From assembly GCA_900472625.1 (NCBI GenBank), contig UCIT01000051.1, positions 2,278 through 66,277 on the forward strand: a DNA stretch of 64,000 nucleotides. The letters are read 5' to 3'. Of this stretch, positions 37,293-46,163 are shown piece by piece (positions within the stretch are counted from its first letter, which is position 1; each line of letters begins with the position of its first letter). This stretch comes from Hyphomicrobiales bacterium. Its GTDB lineage: Bacteria; Pseudomonadota; Alphaproteobacteria; Rhizobiales; Rhizobiaceae. A program made the position numbers and the translations under genes. The notes below the pieces were generated by a model, which was not told where the DNA came from, searched no databases, and was given only the letters and a program-made list of their open reading frames with translations.

Positions 37293-37320
37293 GGACTATA
37301 CAGCATAGACCGTATAATCC
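37293..37320. promoter_or_regulatory. inverted repeat in the AraC/SDR divergent promoter
   Basis: GGACTATAC (37293-37301) and GTATAATCC (37312-37320) form a 9-bp inverted repeat with one mismatch and a 10-base spacer. It sits 32 bp from the regulator start and about 70 bp from the SDR start. The spacing suits a dimer site. The TATAAT inside it may also be the -10 element of the SDR promoter. Confidence 0.45.
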
Positions 37321-37389
37321 CAATCTCCTAGCCTGTCTTCGAGACGATTGCTGCGGCGGTCGTCGAAGAGCAGCCAAGGAGAAATCATC

Positions 37390-38274
37390 ATGCGCGTTTT
37401 CGTTACCGGTGCCACGGGCTTTGTCGGCTCCGCCGTCGTTCAGGATCTCCTCCAGGCCGGCCATCAGGTTCTAGGTCTCGCGCGCTCTGACGCATCGGCG
37501 GCCGCGCTGAGGGCGGTAGGCGCCGATGTGCATCGCGGCGAGCTCGAGGATATCGACAGCCTGCGCAGTGGCACGGCCGCGTCGGATGGGGTCATCCATA
37601 CCGGCTTCATTCATGATTTCTCGAAGTTCAAGGAGAATTGCGAGATCGACCGGCGCGCCATCGAGGCGATGGGCAGCGTGCTGGCCGGCACGGGCAAGCA
37701 CATGGTCGTGACGTCGGGCACCGGGTTGATCGCGCCGGGGACCGTCGCCACCGAGGATGCGGCGGCGCCGTCTTCCGCCGCCATTCCCCGCGTGTCGGAG
37801 CAGACGGCATTGTCGATGGATGGCGTCAGCGCCTCGGTGGTCCGGCTGCCGCCCTCCGTGCATGGCGACGGGGACCACGGCTTCGTGCCGATCGTCATCG
37901 GCATCGCGCGCGAAAAGGGTGTCTCGGCCTATATCGGCGAGGGTCAGAACCACTGGCCGGCGGTTCATCGTCTGGATACCGGACGGCTCTATCGGCTGGT
38001 TCTGGAAAAGGCTGCCGCGGGTGCGCGCTATCATGGCGTGGCCGAGGAGGGCATTGCGTTCCGCGAGATCGCCGCGGTGATCGGCAAACGGCTGGGCCTG
38101 CCCGTGGTCTCGAAAGCCCCTGAAGAGGCGGCCGAGCATTTCGGCTGGTTCACCCATTTCGCCTCGATCAACAACCGGGCGTCCAGCGCCAAGACGCGGG
38201 ACGTTCTCGGCTGGAACCCGACGCATCTGGGACTGATCGCCGATCTGGATCGTCCGGCCTACTTCGAGGGATGA
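37390..38274 (+). CDS. NAD(P)-dependent SDR family oxidoreductase, atypical/extended type
   Basis: The 294-residue protein starts MRVFVTGATGFVGSAVVQDL, with the nucleotide-binding GATGFVGS (TGXXGXXG). HMVVTSGTGL replaces the usual Ser of the catalytic triad. VVRLPPSVHGDGDHGFVP and HFGWFTHFASINNRASSAKT follow, ending in RDVLGWNPTHLGLI. This is typical of the NAD-dependent epimerase/dehydratase proteins paired with AraC regulators in rhizobia. The active-site Tyr-Lys pair is not obvious, so the chemistry is uncertain. AAGGAG lies close before the ATG. Confidence 0.88.
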   Translation: MRVFVTGATGFVGSAVVQDLLQAGHQVLGLARSDASAAALRAVGADVHRGELEDIDSLRSGTAASDGVIHTGFIHDFSKFKENCEIDRRAIEAMGSVLAGTGKHMVVTSGTGLIAPGTVATEDAAAPSSAAIPRVSEQTALSMDGVSASVVRLPPSVHGDGDHGFVPIVIGIAREKGVSAYIGEGQNHWPAVHRLDTGRLYRLVLEKAAAGARYHGVAEEGIAFREIAAVIGKRLGLPVVSKAPEEAAEHFGWFTHFASINNRASSAKTRDVLGWNPTHLGLIADLDRPAYFEG

Positions 38275-38335
38275 GCGTGGCGGTGCCGGTTTGGTTGAGA
38301 CTGCCTAGCGCGCGGCACGTCCACCCGGCCCGGTG

Positions 38336-38914
38336 TCAACGAATATCGGGTCGTGCGGCGGTGGTTCTGTCGGGGTGAAGGACCGATGTCTCGACCCAAC
38401 CGTTGACCAAGCCTTGCGCGGCATCCTCATTCGAGACGAAGGCCGTCATCCAACGATGATGGCCTTCGATCAGGTAGGTGGCGCCATTCGGTCTGCGCTC
38501 TTTCGTCAGCTTGCCCAATGACGCTGCCGACAGCGCCGCCTCGAAATCCGCAAGCTCCGGCGGCGAGCAACGCAGGGCATCGACCTCTTTCTTTATCGTG
38601 GCAGCCGCGAAATTGAGCGAGCAGGTTGATGAAAAGAGATCCGTATAGTTCTGGTAGCTGACGAAGAACTGCAGGCCGCTCGGCATGGTATAGAGTTCGT
38701 TTCCGGTGAACGGCCCGGAAAGCGGCGGGGTGCGTTTGTCGCCCTGATACAATGCCCACCTGCCTTGCGCGGCGCCCTGATGCAGGATGTCCAGGCGGTC
38801 GCCATAGACGATGCAGAACCTGAACATGTCCTCTAAGGGGCAAGCGGAAGCCATGCGCGGAGTCGGCAGGCTCATGACGATAATGGCAACCATGAATCGC
38901 ATATGTTTTTTCAT
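38336..38914 (-). CDS. small exported hypothetical protein
   Basis: The protein is 192 residues from the ATG at 38914, with a signal peptide KKHMRFMVAIIVMSLP ... ASA|CPLE. The mature part has four cysteines, for example FRFCIVYG and DALRCSPP, that could form two disulfides. It also has aromatic-rich segments such as PSGLQFFVSYQNYTDLFSST and TYLIEGHHRWMTAFVSNED. I recognise no family. No good ribosome site is visible. It lies between the SDR gene (convergent) and the esterase-like gene on the same strand. Confidence 0.6.
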   Translation of the reverse strand: MKKHMRFMVAIIVMSLPTPRMASACPLEDMFRFCIVYGDRLDILHQGAAQGRWALYQGDKRTPPLSGPFTGNELYTMPSGLQFFVSYQNYTDLFSSTCSLNFAAATIKKEVDALRCSPPELADFEAALSAASLGKLTKERRPNGATYLIEGHHRWMTAFVSNEDAAQGLVNGWVETSVLHPDRTTAARPDIR

Positions 38915-38961
38915 ATGCAACCATAAAACAGGTCGCTTCAGAATCAAGATACCGCTTTAGG

Positions 38962-40026
38962 TTAGGGTTGTGCGGCAGGCGCTACCGCGCTGGCGGCGGT
39001 GGTCTTGTCGCTATCCAGCAGCCGGAATTCCAGCATCAGGTTACGCTGCAGGATCGAGTGATTGTCGTCGGAGACGATGATAACATGGGTGGTGCCGTCG
39101 GCGGCACTGAAGGCGTCGAGGCCTTCCATGTTGTCGATCTGGTCGCTGAAATCGCTCTGCATCAGGATCTCGCCGTCCATCACGGCGCCGGGCCTGATGT
39201 CGGATGATTTGATGCGGCGGATGCGCATGCCGATGCCCTCCGCCATGTTGAAGCGGCGCTCCAGCAGGAGAAGATCGCCATTCGGCAGGAATGCGCCGTC
39301 GGTGGCGTCGAAGTCGCCATAATGGGAAAGCGTCAGCTTGCCCTTCAGCGGACCGTCGAGAATGGCCGCATAGGCGTTGCCGTCGTCATCGAGGCTGCGT
39401 TCGGCGACGATCAGCGTGCCGCCTTTCAGCGGGCTATCCATGGGCGACACGGCCACGGTCTCGAAGCCGCGGTTGGCGCGCAGCTGCTTTCGCTGGAAGG
39501 GCAGGGGCATCGTGCCTGTCGCCCGCGAGGTCTCGAAGCCGGGATCGGGATAGCTGTCGACACGGTGTTGCTGCTCGAAGGAGACCAGCACGCGGTCGCC
39601 ATGCAGCGCCACGCCCTCGGCATCCATGAAGCCCTTTCCCTCGAAGCTCTGGCCGACGCCGTTGCGCATCGTGGCGATCTCGACGTCGGCGAGGCCGGAG
39701 AGCTTTCCGGATGCTTCGCGCTCGATGCGGCCGGTCATCCAGTGGCCGGTGTCGAGCACGCCGACGAAATGCGTGTGGTCGTCGCGGAACCGGATCGACG
39801 AGAGCGAGCCGAACAGCCGCTCGGGCGAGACCATCTCGAGGCCGCCCAGAAATTCGAAAGGCCCGAACCTTGTCTCGTTAGAGCCGATCTTGAAACGCGT
39901 GATGATGTTGCTCTTCACCGCTGCCGGCAGCGTGTCCGCCATCGCGTTCGGGGCTGCTGCAAGTCCGAACGCCAGCAGCAGCGCCCGTGCGCGATAGTTA
40001 CGGGCGAGCAGCGCGAGAGCGCCCAT
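38962..40026 (-). CDS. esterase-like activity of phytase family protein, exported
   Basis: The 354-residue protein has a signal peptide ending NAMA|DTLPA near residue 31. The mature part is a beta-propeller-like fold: GPFEFLGGLEMVSPERLFGS, FEGKGFMDAEGVALHGDRVL, NRGFETVAVSPMDS and DQIDNMEGLDAFSAADGTTH. This fits the phytase-related PF13449 family found in alphaproteobacteria. The substrate is unknown. It begins 6 bp after the cobT stop, so it belongs to the cobS-cobT operon. Confidence 0.86.
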   Translation of the reverse strand: MGALALLARNYRARALLLAFGLAAAPNAMADTLPAAVKSNIITRFKIGSNETRFGPFEFLGGLEMVSPERLFGSLSSIRFRDDHTHFVGVLDTGHWMTGRIEREASGKLSGLADVEIATMRNGVGQSFEGKGFMDAEGVALHGDRVLVSFEQQHRVDSYPDPGFETSRATGTMPLPFQRKQLRANRGFETVAVSPMDSPLKGGTLIVAERSLDDDGNAYAAILDGPLKGKLTLSHYGDFDATDGAFLPNGDLLLLERRFNMAEGIGMRIRRIKSSDIRPGAVMDGEILMQSDFSDQIDNMEGLDAFSAADGTTHVIIVSDDNHSILQRNLMLEFRLLDSDKTTAASAVAPAAQP

Positions 40027-40032
40027 GCGCGA

Positions 40033-41934
40033 TCAGCCGGCGCGGCGGCCACGGCCGCCTCGCGGCTGCGCGGGCTGGTCTTCGAAGAGAGAGGCCAGCT
40101 GTTCGGTCATCGCGCCGGCCAGTTCGTCCGCATCGACGATGGTCACGGCGCGGCGGTAATAGCGCGTGACATCATGGCCGATGCCGATGGCGAGAAGTTC
40201 GACCGGCGAGCGGGTCTCGATGCGCTCGATGACCGCGCGCAGGTGACGTTCCAGATAGTTGCCCGGATTGACCGACAGCGTCGAATCGTCAACCGGCGCT
40301 CCATCCGAGATCATCATCAGGATCTTGCGCTGCTCGCGGCGGGCCAGCAGCCGGTTGTGGGCCCAGATCAGGCCTTCGCCGTCGATGTTTTCCTTGAGCA
40401 GGCCTTCGCGCATCATCAGGCCGAGATTGCTGCGGGCGCGGCGCCAGGGGGCGTCGGCCGACTTGTAGATGATGTGGCGCAGATCGTTCAGGCGGCCCGG
40501 CGTCTGCGGCTTGCCGCTGGCGAGCCACTGTTCGCGCGCCTGTCCGCCCTTCCAGGCCTTGGTGGTGAAGCCTAATATCTCGACCTTGACGCCGCAGCGC
40601 TCCAGCGTGCGGGCCAGAATGTCGGCGCAGGTGGCGGCAACGGTGATCGGGCGGCCGCGCATGGAGCCGGAATTGTCGATCAGGAGCGTCACGACGGTGT
40701 CGCGGAACTGCGTGTCACGCTCCTTCTTGAAGGAGAGCGCCTGCGTCGGGTCGATGATCAGGCGCGTCAGGCGCGCCGGATCGAGGTAACCCTCTTCAAG
40801 ATCGAAGTCCCAGGAGCGGTTCTGCTGCGCCATCAGACGGCGCTGAAGGCGGTTGGCAAGACGGCCGACTGCCCCTTGAAGATGGGCGAGCTGCTTGTCG
40901 AGGAAGGCGCGCAGGCGCTCCAGCTCGGCGGCGTCGCACAGTTCCTCGGCGGTTATCGTCTCGTCGAATTCCTCGGTGAAGACGTGGTAGTCGACCTTGT
41001 CATTGAAGTCGTCGAAGGGCGTGTTCGGGCGGCGGGTTTCGCCCGGCGTCTCCGAATCGTCCTCGCCCTCTTCCTGCATGTCGTCGTCGGAGACCTCGGC
41101 GCCTTCGGTCTCGCCGTCCTCCATCTGCTCGTCGGCGACTTCGCTGTCCTCGACAGGGGCGGCATCGGAGCCGGCGTCCTCGTCGACTTCATCGTCGTTC
41201 TGTTCTTCGCCGCTCGGCTGGTCGTCCTGGTCCGACTGGTCGTCTGCGTCAGATTCGCTGTCGTCGTCGCCATACTCCTCGGCCATTTCCATGGCCGTGA
41301 GCATGTTGCGGATAACCTTGGAGAAGGCCTGCTGGTCGTGGATCACGCCGGTCAGGTTCTCGAGATCCTTGCCGGCCTTGTCCTCGATGAAGGAGCGCCA
41401 GAGGTCGAGCACCTTGCCTGCCGAGGCCGGCGGCTTCTCGCCGGTGAGCTTTTCGCGCACCATCATCGCGACCGCCTCGCCGACGGGGGCGTCTTCCTGG
41501 CGTTCGATGCCGGAGAAGTTCGCCTTGGCGTATTTTTCCTCGGTCATGGAACGCAGGTTGGTTGCCACGCCTTCCATGCGCAGCGCGCCGATCGATTCGA
41601 CGCGGGCCTGCTCGACGGCATCGAAGATGGCGCGGGCGTCGGAGCCCTGCGGCGCCATCGTCGCGTGCACCTTGTCGTCGTGGCAGGCGAGCCGGAGCGC
41701 CATGGAATCGCCGAGGCCGCGTGTCACCGCCAGCTCGTGCGCCGTCGGGCGCTTGGAAAGCTCCGGCAGGCGGATGCGCTCGGCTGTCATGCCAGGCCGC
41801 TCGTTGGCGAAGGTCACCTCGACCTCGTCATTGCCGGCGATGGCGCGGACGCTGCCGGTTATCGCCCGGCGCAACGGCTCCACGTCGACGGGCGAACCGG
41901 GCTTTGCTTTCGAATTGTCACCACGCGCTGCCAT
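40033..41934 (-). CDS. cobT: cobaltochelatase subunit CobT
   Basis: CobT works with CobS and CobN to insert cobalt into hydrogenobyrinic acid a,c-diamide in aerobic B12 synthesis. The 633-residue protein has an N-terminal conserved part, a strongly acidic linker at about 215-300 (YGDDDSESDADDQSDQDDQ and more) and a C-terminal von Willebrand A domain. The metal site is LLIDNSGSMRGRPI near residue 425, with ISDGAPVDDSTL further on. It lies 12 bp downstream of cobS. CobN is not in this window. Confidence 0.96.
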   Translation of the reverse strand: MAARGDNSKAKPGSPVDVEPLRRAITGSVRAIAGNDEVEVTFANERPGMTAERIRLPELSKRPTAHELAVTRGLGDSMALRLACHDDKVHATMAPQGSDARAIFDAVEQARVESIGALRMEGVATNLRSMTEEKYAKANFSGIERQEDAPVGEAVAMMVREKLTGEKPPASAGKVLDLWRSFIEDKAGKDLENLTGVIHDQQAFSKVIRNMLTAMEMAEEYGDDDSESDADDQSDQDDQPSGEEQNDDEVDEDAGSDAAPVEDSEVADEQMEDGETEGAEVSDDDMQEEGEDDSETPGETRRPNTPFDDFNDKVDYHVFTEEFDETITAEELCDAAELERLRAFLDKQLAHLQGAVGRLANRLQRRLMAQQNRSWDFDLEEGYLDPARLTRLIIDPTQALSFKKERDTQFRDTVVTLLIDNSGSMRGRPITVAATCADILARTLERCGVKVEILGFTTKAWKGGQAREQWLASGKPQTPGRLNDLRHIIYKSADAPWRRARSNLGLMMREGLLKENIDGEGLIWAHNRLLARREQRKILMMISDGAPVDDSTLSVNPGNYLERHLRAVIERIETRSPVELLAIGIGHDVTRYYRRAVTIVDADELAGAMTEQLASLFEDQPAQPRGGRGRRAG

Positions 41935-41946
41935 GATCCGTTAGCC

Positions 41947-42939
41947 TCAGGCCCCCAGAACGATGTTGGCAGCACTTTCCTTCAGCTCGACGCCGAAGGC
42001 GCGCTGATAGTGTTCGGCAACCAGCGGACGCTCCAGTTCGTCGCACTTGTTCAGGAAGGTGACGCGGAAGGCGAAGGCGAGATCACCGAAGATCTCGGCG
42101 TTCTCGGCCCAGGTGATGACAGTACGCGGGCTCATGACGGTCGAGAGGTCGCCGTTCATGAACGATGCACGGGTGAGGTCGGCGACGCGGACCATCTTGG
42201 AGACGGTGTCGCGGCCGTTCTTGTCCTTGCCGAAGCTCTTCACCTTGGCGGCAACGATGTTCACTTCATGGTCGTGCGGCAGGTAGTTCAGCGTCGAGAT
42301 GATCGACCAGCGGTCCATCTGCGCCTGGTTGATCTGCTGCGTGCCGTGGTAGAGGCCGGTGGTGTCGCCGAGGCCGATGGTGTTGGCTGTGGCGAACAGG
42401 CGGAAGGCCGGGTGCGGGCGGATGACGCGGCTCTGGTCGAGCAGCGTCAGGCGGCCGGAGGATTCCAGTACGCGCTGGATGACGAACATCACGTCCGGGC
42501 GGCCGGCGTCGTATTCGTCGAAGACCAGCGCGACGTTGTGCTGGTAGGCCCAGGGCAGGATGCCGTCCTTGAATTCGGTGACCTGCAGGCCATCCTTGAC
42601 GACGATGGCGTCCTTGCCGACGAGATCGATACGGCTGACATGGCTGTCGAGGTTGATGCGCACGCACGGCCAGTTGAGGCGGGCGGCGACCTGCTCGATA
42701 TGCGAGGACTTGCCGGTGCCGTGATAGCCGGAGATCATCACGCGTCGGTTATGAGCAAATCCGGCAATGATGGCGAGCGTGGTTTCGCGATCGAAGAGGT
42801 AGTCGGGATCGAAATCCGGAACATAGGCGCTGCCCTGGCTGTAGGCCGGAACGCGGATGTCGGAATCGATGCCGAAGACCTCCCTGACGGAAACGGTGGT
42901 GTCCGGAAGTTCCGAGATATCAAGGTCAATCTTGCTCAT
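41947..42939 (-). CDS. cobS: cobaltochelatase subunit CobS
   Basis: CobS is the AAA+ ATPase of the cobalt chelatase. The protein is 330 residues from the ATG at 42939 (MSKIDLDISELPDTTVSVRE). Walker A is SGYHGTGKSSHIEQVA near residue 72 and Walker B is ALVFDEYDAGRPDV near 135. FATANTIGLGDTTGLYHGTQ includes sensor I. It forms an operon with cobT and the esterase-like gene. Confidence 0.96.
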   Translation of the reverse strand: MSKIDLDISELPDTTVSVREVFGIDSDIRVPAYSQGSAYVPDFDPDYLFDRETTLAIIAGFAHNRRVMISGYHGTGKSSHIEQVAARLNWPCVRINLDSHVSRIDLVGKDAIVVKDGLQVTEFKDGILPWAYQHNVALVFDEYDAGRPDVMFVIQRVLESSGRLTLLDQSRVIRPHPAFRLFATANTIGLGDTTGLYHGTQQINQAQMDRWSIISTLNYLPHDHEVNIVAAKVKSFGKDKNGRDTVSKMVRVADLTRASFMNGDLSTVMSPRTVITWAENAEIFGDLAFAFRVTFLNKCDELERPLVAEHYQRAFGVELKESAANIVLGA

Positions 42940-43252
42940 CATGTCTCCAAGGCGGGTGGCCGACACCCTGCCATACTGTCTCAGCTCGTTTTGCGATCAC
43001 GGCGGCGAAGATCAAGTCCACGCGCGCTCATGTCTGAACGTCGGCGATGCTTCTCCGGGACTGAAACGAAACCTCGGCAGCGACGACGTCATCGCCTGCG
43101 AGCATTCTTGACCATAGTCCCGGACAAGAAACGCCGCGTCCGGAAGTGGCCAAGGCGCCTGTGGGGCAAACGCAGAAAGATGTGCCGCGGTTGCCTGCGG
43201 CCTCAGCCGATGTGGACCATACCCGATTGAAGTCCAAGAGCAAGGACGGGAA
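42940..43252. other. 313-bp region between the DnaJ-domain gene and cobS
   Basis: No coding frame with sensible composition and no strong hairpin is visible. It must hold the cobS promoter. I saw no cobalamin riboswitch signature (no B12-box-like GCCACTG). Confidence 0.4.
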
Positions 43253-43867
43253 TTAACAAAAACCGCTCTGCTTCAATAATTGATAGGCCTGGACGACGGC
43301 GCGGAAACGCTCTTCCGATCCGCGGTCGCCGCCATTGGCGTCCGGGTGGTGCTTCTTCACCAGTTCCTTGTAGCGGCTCTTGATCTCCGACGCGGTGGCG
43401 TTGGCGGCTAGGTTCATGGTGTCGAAGGCCTTCGATTCCAGCGTCTTCAGCTTGCGCTGTTCCGGAAAGCGCGGACCGTTGCTCTTGGCGTCCTTGACGA
43501 AGCCGAAGGGATCGCGGACGCGGGTGTAGGCGCCGGAGCGGACTTCCGACTGGATCGGGCTGTCCTTGGCCGACTTGTTGACGCCGACAGTCCAGGTCGG
43601 ACGATGGCCGGTGATCGCCTCCTTCTGGTAGCGCGCAATCTCGCTGTCGGAGAGGCCGGAGAAGTAGTTGTAGCCCTTGTTGTATTCCTTCACGTGCTCG
43701 AAGCAGAACAGAAAGAACTGCCCTTCGGCATTGCGTCCGACGGGAGCGCGATGCACGCCTTTCTTGTCGCACCCGTCCCACTGGCAGGTCGGAGGAGCCA
43801 GTTCAGGCTCCGGCTCGCGTTTGCGGCGGGTGCGGATTCGGTCGAAGTATTTGGAATCAAGTCTCAT
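43253..43867 (-). CDS. DnaJ-domain (J-domain) protein
   Basis: The 204-residue protein starts MRLDSKYFDRIRTRRKREPE. It has a four-Cys-like motif (CQWDGCDKKG ... FFLFCFEHVKEYN) in the first third. A C-terminal J domain starts at about residue 145: DTMNLAANATASEIKSRYKE, then KKHHPDANGGDRGSEERFRA. The HPD motif that stimulates Hsp70 ATPase is intact. This layout, with a C-terminal J domain, is typical of the alphaproteobacterial DnaJ-like proteins next to bolA. It is divergent from bolA. Confidence 0.92.
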   Translation of the reverse strand: MRLDSKYFDRIRTRRKREPEPELAPPTCQWDGCDKKGVHRAPVGRNAEGQFFLFCFEHVKEYNKGYNYFSGLSDSEIARYQKEAITGHRPTWTVGVNKSAKDSPIQSEVRSGAYTRVRDPFGFVKDAKSNGPRFPEQRKLKTLESKAFDTMNLAANATASEIKSRYKELVKKHHPDANGGDRGSEERFRAVVQAYQLLKQSGFC

Positions 43868-43972
43868 GACGGCGCTAATTATGGGGCTCAGAATAGGTGA
43901 GGACAAGAATTGACAAACGGGAATGTTGCAGGCTTGGTGGGAACCTTTTTCTCAACTTTGCAAGATCGGCTC

Positions 43973-44254
43973 ATGACGGTTCAATCCTCCATCGAAGACA
44001 AGCTGACGGCGGCGTTTTCGCCGGAGCGGCTTGATGTCATCAACGAAAGCCATCTGCACGCCGGCCATCACCCTGACATTACCGGCGCCGGCGAGACCCA
44101 TATGCGGGTTCGCATCGTGTCGGCGTCGTTTGCCGGCATGTCACGGCTGGCGCGTCACCGGGCGATCACGGAGCTGCTGAAGCCGGAACTGGATGCAGGA
44201 TTGCATGCGCTGGCGGTCGAGCCGGCGGCGCCCGGAGAGCCGGTGCGCTGGTAG
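43973..44254 (+). CDS. bolA: BolA family protein
   Basis: The 93-residue protein begins MTVQSSIEDKLTAAFSPERL. It has the BolA core NESHLHAGH ... GETHMRVRIVSASFAGMSRL and ARHRAITELLKPELDAGLHA. BolA proteins bind monothiol glutaredoxins through a Cys or His and take part in iron sensing or act as regulators; HLHAGH provides the His. The start is uncertain: a TTG at 43911 with GTGAGG upstream would add 21 residues. It is divergent from the DnaJ-domain gene. Confidence 0.92.
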   Translation: MTVQSSIEDKLTAAFSPERLDVINESHLHAGHHPDITGAGETHMRVRIVSASFAGMSRLARHRAITELLKPELDAGLHALAVEPAAPGEPVRW

Positions 44255-44293
44255 GACGACCCCGCCTCATATGGGCGCGGTGTCGTCGTTTTT
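44255..44293. terminator. terminator between bolA and the DUF2938 gene
   Basis: GACGACCCCGC and GCGGTGTCGTC form an 11-bp stem with one mismatch, followed on the plus strand by GTTTTTA. It starts at the bolA stop and lies 13 bp from the convergent DUF2938 stop, so it may serve both genes. Confidence 0.75.
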
Positions 44294-44305
44294 AAAGGTG
44301 TTCGC

Positions 44306-44779
44306 TCAGCGAATCAGAAGCGCCGTCGCGTAGAGGCCGAAGCCGAAAACGGTGTGGGCGACGAGGCCGAGGAAGCGGGTCTTGTTGGGGTTCGGTGTCT
44401 TCGACGCCGCCCAGCCGATGCCGAGGCCAGGCTGCAGCAGGAACCAACCGCCGGCGATGGTGACGATGCCCCAGATCCAGGCCGGCAGGAACGTCGGTTC
44501 GGCCAGCCAGCCGGGGCCGGTGATCAACACCAGCAGGATACCGTAGGCTATGCCGACCGCGTAGTGGAAGATCCAGCCGAGCGCGAGCTCGTGCTTGTAG
44601 GGCGCTGCCTTGCCGATGTCGTCGTGGAAGACCTTGCCCTTGCCAACATGCCAGAGCCAGCGGCCGGGCGGTGCCCAGTTCGGTATGGCGCCCTTGGCAA
44701 GCGCGATCGACCAGATGTCCATCAGGACCGTTGCGCCGATGCCGATGACGACGGAGCGCCAGAAAATATCAAACAACAT
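44306..44779 (-). CDS. DUF2938 family membrane protein
   Basis: The 157-residue protein has four hydrophobic segments (about 7-30, 70-95, 98-118 and 135-155) and the family pattern VIGIGATVLMDIWSIALAKG, PGRWLWHVGKGKVFHDDI and FHYAVGIAYGILLVLI. It is an inner-membrane protein of unknown role. It appears monocistronic. Confidence 0.85.
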   Translation of the reverse strand: MLFDIFWRSVVIGIGATVLMDIWSIALAKGAIPNWAPPGRWLWHVGKGKVFHDDIGKAAPYKHELALGWIFHYAVGIAYGILLVLITGPGWLAEPTFLPAWIWGIVTIAGGWFLLQPGLGIGWAASKTPNPNKTRFLGLVAHTVFGFGLYATALLIR

Positions 44780-44852
44780 GTCAAATCCATAATGATGCTG
44801 CCCGCCGGGCTCCTCCCACAGCGTGCAATTGGAAAGGGATGTCGAAAGAGGA

Positions 44853-46163
44853 TCAGGTCGGATTGACCTCGTTCTCTTCCGCCGGGCGTATGCGCAGTCT
44901 GGTGATGCGGTTCTTGTCGCGTTTCATGACGATGAAGCGCTTGCCGTAGAAGGTGAAGGCCTGGCGCTCTTCGGGAATGGTCATCGATTCGTGGATGACG
45001 AGGCCGGCGATCGTCGTTGCTTCCTCATCGGGCAGTTGCCAGTCGAGCGCGCGGTTAAGATCGCGGATCGGCACACTGCCATCGACGACGACAGAGCCGT
45101 CTGCCTCCTGACGGACGCCCTGCATCTCGATGTCGTGCTCGTCTGAAATATCGCCGACGATCTCCTCCAGAATATCCTCCAGCGTCACGATTCCCTGGAC
45201 CTCGCCATACTCGTCTACGACGACGGCGAAGTGCTGCTTGCGACGCAGGAAGGCGTTGAGCTGAGCCTCGAGATTGGTGCTGTCGGGGACGAACCAGGGT
45301 TTTTGGGCGATCTTGACGATATCGAGATGCTCAGGCTCCGCGTCGCGTTCGGCCAGCGCCCTGAGCAGATCCTTGGAGTGGACGACGCCGATGATGTTGT
45401 CGGTCGAACCGCGCCAGAGCGGCATGCGGGTGAAGGGGCTGTCGAGAATGGTGCGGACGACCACCTCGGGTGGATCGTCGGCATTGATGCCGCGCATCGC
45501 CATGCGGTGGACCATGATATCGGAAAGTTCAAGCTCGCCGAGATCGAGCAGGCCGCCGAGGCGGTCGCGGTCGGCCTTCACCACCGAGCCTTCACGGTGC
45601 AGCAGATCGACGGCGCCGCGCAGCTCTTCGTGGGCCGAGAGCATGGAGACTTCGCGCGAGAGGTTGATGCCGAAGCGGGCGAGGATGAAGCGGACGATCC
45701 GGTTGACGAACGAGGAAAGCGGACCGACGACGGCGACGAAGGCCTTGACGGCAAACGAGACCTTGAGCGCGAACTGCTCCGGGATGGAGATCGCCCAGCT
45801 CTTCGGCAGCACTTCGGCGAAGATGACGAGAATGATGGTCATCGCCAGCGTCGCCCAGGCCACGCCCGAATTGCCGAACAGGCCGAGGAAGACGCTTGTC
45901 GCGATCGACGACGACAGGATGTTGGCGAGATTGTTGCCGATCAGCAGTGCGCCGATCAGCCGGTCGCGGCGCTCGATCAGTTCGCGCACGATGCCGGCTC
46001 GTTCCTCGCCGTTGGCCTCAAGCGTATGAATGCGGCTGCGGGACACGGCCGTCAGCGCCGTCTCGGAGCCGGAGAAGAAGGCAGACATGAGGACGAGGGC
46101 CACGATGGAAACGATTTCCGGCCAGTATGCGGAAAGAAATGCCAGCGTGCCTTCGAGGGTCAT
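44853..46163 (-). CDS. hemolysin/CorC-HlyC family transporter (DUF21-CBS-CorC)
   Basis: The 436-residue protein has an N-terminal DUF21/CNNM membrane domain with three to four helices (about 15-190, LMSAFFSGSETALTAVSRSR). A CBS pair (about 205-335, VVVDEYGEVQGIVTLEDILE) and a C-terminal CorC_HlyC domain (about 345-430) follow. Relatives export magnesium or cobalt. It is the last gene of aroK-aroB-corC-like, with its ATG overlapping the aroB stop by four bases. Confidence 0.93.
   Translation of the reverse strand: MTLEGTLAFLSAYWPEIVSIVALVLMSAFFSGSETALTAVSRSRIHTLEANGEERAGIVRELIERRDRLIGALLIGNNLANILSSSIATSVFLGLFGNSGVAWATLAMTIILVIFAEVLPKSWAISIPEQFALKVSFAVKAFVAVVGPLSSFVNRIVRFILARFGINLSREVSMLSAHEELRGAVDLLHREGSVVKADRDRLGGLLDLGELELSDIMVHRMAMRGINADDPPEVVVRTILDSPFTRMPLWRGSTDNIIGVVHSKDLLRALAERDAEPEHLDIVKIAQKPWFVPDSTNLEAQLNAFLRRKQHFAVVVDEYGEVQGIVTLEDILEEIVGDISDEHDIEMQGVRQEADGSVVVDGSVPIRDLNRALDWQLPDEEATTIAGLVIHESMTIPEERQAFTFYGKRFIVMKRDKNRITRLRIRPAEENEVNPT

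Noticed and set aside
40876..43230. Long plus-strand open frame opposite cobT and cobS
   Set aside because: It covers two well-identified minus-strand genes and has no recognisable domain.
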